A stretch of DNA of 64,000 nt, taken from Larix kaempferi. Taxonomy: Eukaryota; Streptophyta; Pinopsida; Pinales; Pinaceae. The first letter of the stretch is position 1. Each line of letters begins with the position of its first letter. The DNA lies in contig BSBM01000877.1 of the NCBI GenBank assembly GCA_027924585.1, forward strand, positions 6,139,501 through 6,203,500. Reading direction: 5' to 3'. Of this stretch, positions 56,862 through 64,000 are shown one piece after another. Made by a program: the position numbers and the translations under genes. Below the pieces are notes generated by a model. The model was not told the origin of the DNA. It saw nothing but the letters and a program-made list of their open reading frames with translations, and ran no database searches.

Positions 56862-59800
56862 CCATGATTATATCCACTTTTAATGTGAGAGGGCTTTGTA
56901 GTGGCACTAAGAAAGCTGCATAAAAACATTTTTTAGACCGGTTTAAACCTGCAGTGATCCTGCTGCAGGAAACAATGCTCTGTGCTGAAGATGCAATGAA
57001 AATTTACCTTCGTATCAAACCTCGCTGGAGGGTTTGTGCCTTGGATGCCTCGAGTCTCTCAGGTGGTACTTTGTTTGCTTGGAACCTTGGCGTTGTTGAT
57101 TTAAAGGCCTTTAAAAGTTTTGCAGGAATATTGATGGAGGGGAAGCTGAATGGTTTCTCCAGTATTATACACATTCTAAACATTTATGCACCCTATCAGA
57201 ACATAAGGGTTTTTTGGGATCTTGTTAAATCTGGTGGTTTTCTACATGATCCTGACCTTATTATGGCCAGAGATTTTAATTTTACCCTTTATGCAGAAGA
57301 AACCTAGGGGGTTGGAAGATGTTTGGATCCTCTTGCTGAGTATTTCGCGACTTTGTTCGATGAAGCCAAATTATTGGACATTGTGCCTAATGTTCCTTGT
57401 TCCAACTTGGTCTAACGGTAGGTGTGGGAAGGTCGGCATTACCAAAAGGCTTGACCGCTTCTTCATGGCGGAAAATCTTTGTGATTTGGTAGGAAGATAC
57501 TGCTCTTGGGCTTATGCTGTGGGTTTCTTTGATCATAAGGCTATATCCCTGCAGCTGGATTTTGATAACAGGTATCTTATGTACCCTTTCAAATTCAATC
57601 CGATTTGGCTTGAAGATACCTCCTTTTGTGAACTATTCAGGGATGGTTGGACATCCAACTGTTCTACTTTTCACGACCCTCCACTTATTTGTTTGACTAA
57701 GAGACTTTTGCGACTCGGAAAGGAAGTCATAATTTGGGAAAGGGCTAAGAAAAGGGAGAATGACAAACGAATTTTGGACATAGATCATGAATTACAATTG
57801 CTCTCACTTTTTGTGGATGATCAGATGTTTGATCCTGTTAGGCTGGATAAAATGACTTCTTTGGAGGGAGAAAAAAGGAAGATACTGGGGCAGTAGAGGA
57901 AACATGGAGACAAAAAAGTCGGGCGATCTGGATCAAGGATGGGGATAATAACACTAAATTTTTCCATCGTTATGCAAATTAAAGAAGGCTGACTAACTCT
58001 ATTGGGAGATTGAAGAGGAGCAGGGTCATGTGATTAGTGATAACTCTCAACTGAAAGATGCAGCAGTCAAGTATTTCAAGTATATTTATAGGAAAAATAA
58101 TAACAATAATTTGGAAAGTCAATTGCAAATTATAAAACTCTTACCTCAGATTTTTGATGAAGTTGCTTGTCAGACTATTGGGCGGCCAATCAATGAAGTT
58201 GAGGTTTTGAAGACTCTTAAACTTTTCTCTAAGGACAAAAGTCTGGGTTCAGACGGGTGGACGGTAGAATTTTTTCTACACTTATTTTCTCTCCTTGGGA
58301 AAGATCTTACTGCGGCTATTGATGACTCTAGACAAAAGGCTCAGATTCCAGGTATTTTGAACTCTACCTATATCACTCTTATTCCTAAGAATGATAGACC
58401 GACTGGCTTCGATGAGTACAAACCTATTTCATTGTGTAACCTACTATATAAAGTCATCTCTAAGATCATTTCGGATCAGATAAAGCCTTATCTTGAGTGT
58501 TCTATCTCTATTGAACAATTCGGTTTTCTTCATAACCGACAAATCCTGGACGCGGTGGGCATTGCCCAAGAGGGTTTACATTCGATTAAGCAAAAAAAGG
58601 TCGATGCTTTCATTCTGAAGATGGATCTTGTTAAGGCGCATGACAGGTTAGACTGGACTTACTTACGGTTTATCCTTCTTCAAACGGGGTTGTCGGTGGA
58701 GATTGTTGGATGGATTATGTCTTGTGTGTCTTCAGTGAGTTATGTTGTTCTAGTTAATGGATTGCCATCAACGCAGTTCTGTGGAAGTAGGGGACTTAGA
58801 TAGGGGTTCCCTTTGTCTCCTTATCTTTTTATTATGGCCATTGAAGGATTAAGTTTGTTTATTCATGAAGCAAGGAGAGGGGGTCAAATTTCTGGTATTA
58901 AAGTGGCAAGTGCTCTTACTATCACTCACCTCTTATTCGTGGATGACGTTGTTTTATTTGGTAAGGGAGATATTTCAGAATGGATACATTATAAAGGCAT
59001 CACCAATACTTTCTGTGTAGATGCTGGTATGGAGATCAGCCTCAGAAAATCGACCTTCCTTTATCAGTGCCAGGATACCATTTTGAAGGACCAGATTAGT
59101 CTTCTGTTACCTTACCAGATGAAGGAAATTGGAATTGGTTTCAGATATTTAGGTTATTTCTTGAAACCTAATGGATATTCCCCAGCCGACTGGCATTGGC
59201 TCATTAAGAAAGTTCATCAGAGGCTAAATACTTTGGCTTTCAGACTGTTATCTTTAAGTGGACGACTCACTCTCCTTTGCTCTGTGCTTCATAGTATTCC
59301 AGTGTTTTGGTTTTCACTTTTTTTGGTTCCTCAATCGGTGGTTACTGATCTATGAAGGATTTTCTCACATTTTCTTTGGGCTGGTTCTGGAAGTTCGTTC
59401 AAGTTTCATCTTGTATCTTGGGATTCACTTACTCGGCCAAAGCTTTTAAATGGATGGGGCATAAAATACTTACGAGCTTTTAATCTCTCACTGTGTGCTA
59501 AGTCTCTAGGCTGGACTTTGTGGGGCTGGGATGATTTTGAAACTCTCTCAGGAACATGTATATCATCTTTATATGAGAGCTGTGAGCAGATCAAACACCA
59601 GAGTTGAGCTCATTTCTCTTTGGGGTTTGCTATGGTTTGCTAAGTTCATGGGCATACATTCTCTTTCTATTTTTGGAGATTCAAGATGTGTGGTCAATTG
59701 GGCGAGCGCTAAAGAAAATCTACTCACTGTGGAGCTGAATGGTTGGCTGAAGCGGACACACCTTCTCATCACTTCTTTCTCTTCCACTTCCTTCCTGCAT

Positions 59801-59998
59801 ATCAACAGAGAGCACAACATGGTTGCGGATCATCTATCCAAAAGATTACTGGGAAACATGGATGGATCCATATTTATGGAAGAATTCAGAGGTGGTACTT
59901 TGTTCAGTACTGCCACCCTTTTCTTTGTTGTTGAATGTCAAAATCTAGGCCACTGTCAGTGGTTCTTTTATGCTCAGTGGGCTCTTATTGTTAGTTGA
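56862..59998 (+). pseudogene. LINE ORF2: endonuclease, reverse transcriptase, RNase H
   Basis: The apurinic-type endonuclease starts at about 56865 (STFNVRGLCSGTKKA, VILLQETML, ILNIYAPYQ, LIMARDFNFTLY). It runs to about 57500 through a frameshift and stops. The RT spans about 58030-59355: LKLFSKDKSLGSDGWTVEFF, YKPISLCNLLYKVISKII, a stop inside the usual GLRQGDPLSPYLF (here GLR*GFPLSPYLF) and the catalytic LLFVDDVVLF. An RNase H domain follows at about 59600-59850 (RVELISLWGLLWFAKF, SIFGDSRCVVNW, NREHNMVADHLSKR). Its E and two D positions are present but the first Asp strand is not evident. At least four stops or shifts exclude a working protein. It is in the same orientation as the host gene. 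Confidence 0.8.
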
Positions 59999-60160
59999 GG
60001 GATCTTTCTTTGCAAGGTTGATATGGTAAATATAGTAATGATGACTTTTGAGTTTTTGTACAAAATGAAAGGAGCTGGCAGCTCGCCCTCCTTGTCAGAT
60101 TGTATATTTTGACACAGCTTTTTCCATAATAGAAGTTCTTTTTTTTCTGTGGAAAAAAAA

Positions 60161-60793
60161 ATATGATATTTCAAACTGTGATTACTTTTATGTGTTTAAT
60201 ATCTTTTTCCTTTAGTAAACATTAGTTATGCAAATCTGAGAAATCTCAAGTTTCTATTTTTGCTTCTCATTCAATAAGCATTTCTTATTAGCTACTTGAG
60301 TTTCACTGCTTGAATTTATATGTACATTTCATGCTAAATGTGAATATTGTCATTTCTATTTGTGTTATGTTTTTATTCTTTATTTCATTCTCCATTCATA
60401 AATCATGTTTTGAATTGCAAATCCATTAGCATTCAAAAGGTAAATAAATGCAGGTGATGTTTCCCATGTTTTGTATTTTCTTGTTTTTGATTCCAATGCC
60501 AGTGAATATACATTTTGTTTCATCTCACTTCTGACTCTCTATCATTCCTCCTGTTATAATTATTTGATGTCAAAAATCACTCTTTCTTAAGTAAGGTTAT
60601 ACTGAAATACATTTAGTAAGAAACATAGAAGTCAATAAAATTTGGAGAAAATAATTTGATTGGTACTTGATTCAGTATGGGGGCCTTGAAGTGGTGCTAG
60701 CAGATGGAGCATTATACAACATAAACCATTTTAGAGGTTCATGTTTATTTTGCTGTTATTATTGTAAAAATAATTGAGATTGTTTTATTGCAG
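60161..60793 (+). other. 3' end of the giant intron
   Basis: Unique-looking T-rich sequence with no transposon motif, ending in the acceptor tgttttattgcag. A short open stretch at 60676-60738 (GLEVVLADGALYNINHF) is not part of any known LEUNIG sequence. Confidence 0.5.
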
Positions 60794-60991
60794 AGACATA
60801 ATAATCAAGTCCATTCGTTGTGCTGGAATGCAACTGGGGAATATGTTGCATCCGTAAGTGAGGATTGTGTGAAAATTTCAGCAGTGGCAACTGGAAGATG
60901 CATTCAGGAGATCAACTGCACTGGTAATCCGTTCCAGACTTGTGTCTTCCATCCAAATCATCAGTCACTTTTAATTATTGGTTGCAATCAG
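60794..60991 (+). CDS. LEUNIG-like co-repressor, third visible WD40 exon
   Basis: A 66-codon exon, phase 0, between acceptor tattgcag and donor cag/gtaagc. It reads RHNNQVHSLCWNATGEYVAS, then VSEDCVKISAVATGRCIQEI, then NCTGNPFQTCVFHPNHQSLL and IIGCNQ. The family has GHxNxxxSVCWxPSGEYLASVSEDxVKxW...CxxELxCNGNKFxSCVFHPxYPSLLVIGCYQ. Two departures stand out: the Gly of the starting GH is Arg, and the Trp that ends the WD repeat (VKxW) is replaced (VKIS). Confidence 0.92.
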
Positions 60992-61186
60992 GTAAGCTTA
61001 TGAAGGTCATTTCCATTTTGATAACTTTGTCATTTCTTTTGTTGTATTTTCTGCTATTTTTAGGTGGACAGCTGTTCTAATTCCTAAAACCTAAAATGCT
61101 AATTAGAATCAATTTTCCTTCTGGGAGTCTTTGTATTCCAGGTTCTAGACTCAGCTAATTTTATATTGTTATATCACTTTTTGCAG

Positions 61187-61330
61187 ACATTTGAGTTCTG
61201 GAATATGGCAGAAAACAAGACCATGTCACTGAAATCTCATGATGCTCTCATCACTGCCTTAGCTCAGTCACCTGCAACTGGGATGGTTGCTTCTGCGAGT
61301 CATGACACTTGCGTAAAAATATGGAAGTGA
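61187..61330 (+). CDS. LEUNIG-like co-repressor, last exon
   Basis: 47 codons plus stop (tga at 61328-61330), after a 195-bp intron with acceptor ctttttgcag. It reads [20 protein letters not shown], then [20 protein letters not shown] and TCVKIWK, the closing WD repeat. The family ends in SxELWNMSENKTM...VASASHDxxVKxWK, so the stop is in the expected place. This confirms the gene runs left to right and ends here. Confidence 0.95.
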   Translation, partial: TFEFWNMAENKTMSLKSHDALITALAQSPATGMVASASHDTCVKIWK

Positions 61331-61889
61331 TAGCTTGTATTGGATGGCAAGCATGTATAGATGCCAGTATCCTGATATTCTGATAAATTGGAATCTTTTG
61401 TGGAAATATTAGCACCGACAATTAGTTAGCCATCACTTATAAGGTGGAAGTTGTACCAAGGTGATGATAGCAGAACATATTTTGTTTGATACTTGAATTG
61501 AATCAGAGTTCATCTTCTTCGCTATCATTAGACATTTCTATACGGTAGCATTGTTATATCGTGGAAAACAAATCTGAACCCTTGACGTTCCAGAGTACCA
61601 CTGTATGTTTCTTTGTGAATATTATATTCTGGTGCTAGGAATGGTTGGGTGAAGCTGATCACTCCCGAGATTTAGAAACTGGACGAAATTTTGTTCAGTT
61701 AAAGAGTAAGCCTCTCAAATCTCTTTCTTTGTTCCTGTTGGTCACTGCTTAATATCATGATATCATAAAATGGTTATACTATAACCTATAATATATGGGC
61801 AGTTAATAGATTATTAATTTTTTTAAGAAATCTATGTCTCATCCAAGGGGGTTTGAATTGGATACCTAGAAGGCGTAATAAATAATAAA

Positions 61890-62045
61890 TTGTTGACCAT
61901 TGGTTGAACTAAGTCATTGGGTTTTATATTTATTTTTATATTGTTGGCCATTGGGTGGACTAACTCTTTGGATTCTATATTTATTTTTATATTGTTGACC
62001 ATTGGTTAAACTGACTCTTTTGGTTCTATATTTATTTTTATATTA
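61890..62045. repeat. Tandem repeat, 3 x 51 bp
   Basis: ttgttg(a/g)ccattggttgaact followed by ctatatttatttttata recurs at 61890, 61941 and 61992. Confidence 0.9.
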
Positions 62046-62513
62046 GGAAAAATTTAGAACCGACTCGATTTTCCTAGATCTACCTGCAAGGGCAACATAG
62101 AGAGCCTATCATTAGCAAATCCTATTAAGCACACTCATCGTGAATAACGACTGTGTGGTGAGACATACTGGGGCAGAGTGCAAGCCCTTGCCAAAGTATC
62201 ATGGTCACCTCTACCTAATGGTCAGAATCAACCGAGATGTAATCAATCAATCAGAGAGTTTTACCATATGTATATCTAGTATGTAATATTAATTTATATT
62301 TGTTATATTGTAGTTATAATCATAATCATATTATATAACTAGTATGTTATATTAATTTATATAAGGGTTTGCAGTTAACCTATGTTAAATAGTTAATAAC
62401 TTAATTAATCAATATATGACTGATTATCTTGTATCACTGATGTTAAACTCAAAGCTATGTCTAGTCCAGTCTTTTACAATCGTGCATATGTTGAGTTGTC
62501 GACAACTAAATGG

Positions 62514-62749
62514 TATTTTTCATTGTTTGTATATGATACATATACTAATTACGTACGTAGTAATCATATGATCCTATTCTTTGAAAAGTTTATATTATAT
62601 AACAGCCATATCATCACAATGTAAGGAGCTCTATTTTTCATTGTTTGTATATGATACATATACTAATTACGTACGTAGTAATCATATGATCCTATTTGCT
62701 GAAAAGTTTATATTATATAATAGCCATATCATCACAATGTAAGGAGCTC
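62514..62749. repeat. Tandem duplication, 2 x 118 bp
   Basis: tatttttcattgtttgtata begins at 62514 and 62632. The units are nearly identical and include the palindromic ttacgtacgtagtaa. Confidence 0.95.
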
Positions 62750-62821
62750 GTGGGATAACTTACTGTGCCCCTTTAAGATGATTCCACTGGCACTACAGGA
62801 GAGGGAGGTTTCAGCTGCAGG

Positions 62822-63485
62822 CTATGTTGCACTGGTCTCGGGGATGGGGGTACGTGGGGTATGTGGGACAAGTTTCCGGGACGGCTAGAGCGCACCCTCA
62901 ATTTTTCAGGGGATGGCAGGTTGGGGACGGCAATTATATATATAAAATTAAAAAGTAAACACATTGACTTAAAAATAAGAACACCCTTTGATTGAGAGAA
63001 ATCATAAAAATTAGAACAAGTTTCCAACAAAATATTAAAATAGTTCCCTTGTAAACTTTATCAAAAAACATCAAAACATGTTTGCAGCCTTTAATTGAGA
63101 TAAATCATAGAAATCAAAACATGTTTAGAGTGAGCCACCGGAGTATGGTAGAGTGGATAGCTAGCGGAGGGGGCCGCCGGTTAGGGTAATAGGGGCAGCG
63201 TTAGGTTAGAATTTACTTTTAGGTTTTTAGTTTTTAATTTTTAATTCATTTTTAAATTTTTGTTTTTTTTTCATGTGCAGATCAAGGGACGGCTAGGAAT
63301 CCTCTATTGGTCGAGGGACTTAGGGGACGTCCCTAAAAAGTCCCCGATTTGGCCGGGTACGTTTAGGGGATGTCCAAAAAGTCCCCAAGTCCCCGATGGA
63401 GTCCCCGACGATTTGGGGACGTTTCCGAAGAGTTCCAAAATCTCCGGAACGTGGAAATGCAGGGAACGGGTCCCGTGCAACATAG
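62822..63485. mobile_element. hAT-type MITE family 'GTCCCC', copy B (664 bp)
   Basis: It has the same 11-bp ends as copy A (ctatgttgcac / gtgcaacatag) and the same internal order: a gggacgg-rich start, an AT-rich middle with caaaacatgtttgcagcc, and a gtcccc array at the end. It is flanked by gctgcagg on both sides (62814-62821 and 63486-63493), an exact 8-bp duplication. It lies about 1.5 kb downstream of the gene's stop codon. Its 78-codon open frame (63260-63496) parallels that of copy A and translates the array only. Confidence 0.9.
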
Positions 63486-63493
63486 GCTGCAGG

Positions 63494-64000
63494 TGAAATG
63501 TAAACATTATCAAGTCACTCGTTACCTTTAGACAAACGAATTTAAGTATCCTAATATACACTACCATCAAGGCACCTTCATTTGGAAGAGATGAAAATAT
63601 TTACGCTACTCTATATGCATATGCTTTTGGAATGGATTAGAGAAATTGTTCAAGTCTTGATTAATTAATGTCTTTATTTCAATTAATTTATTTTTCATGA
63701 TGCATTTGTAGCTGGTTATGGAGGTTATGGAATATAGTATGTTTTTATTTTAATTAATTTATTTTTTATGATGTATTTATAGCTGGTTATGGAATATAGT
63801 ATTGATTTATTTTTTTGTCTTACATGTGTTGTGTTTATAGTTCACGATTGTTTTACAATCTATTTTCCTAATTATTAAATTTATTATATTTATTACAATA
63901 AATGTTGCATATCTGTGTTATTTTTATTATAATAAATGTTGCACATCTGTGTTATTTTTATTACAATAAATGTTGCATATTTGATGAGTGATAGTTGAAT
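63494..64000. other. AT-rich spacer with short tandem repeats
   Basis: gctggttatgga..atatagtat is repeated near 63712 and 63782. aataaatgttgca(t/c)atctgtgtt recurs with a ~35-bp period from 63898 to 63980. No gene is present. Confidence 0.5.

Larger units (their letters stand above)
54683..60160 (+). mobile_element. Plant L1-type LINE with RNase H, degenerate
   Basis: Coding order, sense orientation and a terminal A-run (ggaaaaaaaaa, about 60150-60160) fit a near full-length non-LTR element. A possible short target duplication is tgatattt at 54675-54682 and 60164-60171. The match is short and could be chance, so the left limit is tentative. ORF1-like and ORF2-like parts are listed separately. 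Confidence 0.6.
30555..60793 (+). other. Giant intron (about 30.2 kb) of the LEUNIG-like gene
   Basis: Inferred from the continuity of the protein across 30554 and 60794. SLQ joins RHNNQVHSLCW, where the family has SLQGHxNxxxSVCW. Nearly all of its length is made of LTR retrotransposon pieces, a LINE, hAT fragments, a MITE and tandem repeats, on both strands. The other two introns of this gene region are 96 and 195 bp. The acceptor is a good one (tgttttattgcag). Confidence 0.85.
61331..62821 (+). other. 3' flank of the LEUNIG-like gene
   Basis: Presumed 3' untranslated region followed by AT-rich spacer. No further gene is visible. Two tandem repeats (61890-62045 and 62514-62749) are listed separately. 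A polyadenylation site could not be fixed. Confidence 0.5.

Noticed and set aside
60676-60738. Possible extra LEUNIG exon (GLEVVLADGALYNINHF) before exon 3
   Set aside because: The known family has no residues between SLQ and the GH of the next repeat, and the stretch lacks a convincing acceptor. Exon 3 joins exon 2 directly in phase.
1-64000. tRNA, rRNA or small nuclear RNA genes
   Set aside because: No cloverleaf, A/B box pair or rRNA signature was recognised by eye; the tRNA-like matches are retroelement primer sites.

Overview
This is nuclear DNA of a land plant with a very large, repeat-filled genome. A conifer or other gymnosperm fits best, but that is an inference. The only host gene I can support is the 3' half of a LEUNIG / LEUNIG_HOMOLOG-type WD40 transcriptional co-repressor, a plant-specific family. 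Four plus-strand exons (30186-30341, 30438-30554, 60794-60991, 61187-61330) join in phase 0 and end in the family's usual C-terminus. Two introns are small (96 and 195 bp). The one between exons 2 and 3 is about 30.2 kb, so almost half of the window is a single intron packed with transposons. The 5' exons (LisH/LUFS region and first WD repeats) were not found upstream.

Layout: 1-30 kb is repeat sequence upstream of the visible exons. It holds a terminal-inverted-repeat (TIR) element (1225-2175), a ~3.9 kb LTR-like unit (2213-6136), a decayed minus-strand hAT transposase (7430-8170), an LTR flanked by a polypurine tract and a decayed primer site (9801-11523), a plus-strand Ty1-copia remnant (11718-14590), a gag scrap and a second copia scrap (14655-16500), a 1.35 kb element with 15-bp TIRs (18022-19373), a BED/DUF659 hAT transposase (about 19985-22170), a second hAT transposase split by a 378-bp MITE (25266-27840), a near-perfect palindrome (28472-28582) and a copia integrase scrap (about 29105-29260).

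The giant intron (30555-60793) holds a copia LTR containing a 681-bp MITE with exact 8-bp target duplications, and a minus-strand copia (33394-37085) interrupted by a 1.78 kb solo LTR. Next comes a minus-strand Ty3-gypsy element (about 37196-44960) with a 3.95 kb LTR, a tRNA-Asp-type primer site, and an extra RNase H domain between protease and reverse transcriptase. After it lie a hAT transposase fragment directly abutting that LTR (44961-45932), a solo LTR with perfect 5-bp target duplication (46779-48335), tandem LTR-like units (49029-50100), a second copy of the 2213-6136 LTR family (51236-54264) and a plant L1-type LINE with an RNase H domain (about 54.7-60.16 kb). Downstream of the gene is a second copy of the 681-bp MITE family (62822-63485).

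Most elements are broken by stops and frameshifts, and several lesions look like C-to-T or G-to-A changes, as expected of old methylated transposons. The points most worth a second look are the domain order of the gypsy element, the well-delimited hAT-type MITE families with GTCCCC-rich internal arrays, and the 30-kb intron with a weak-looking donor site.
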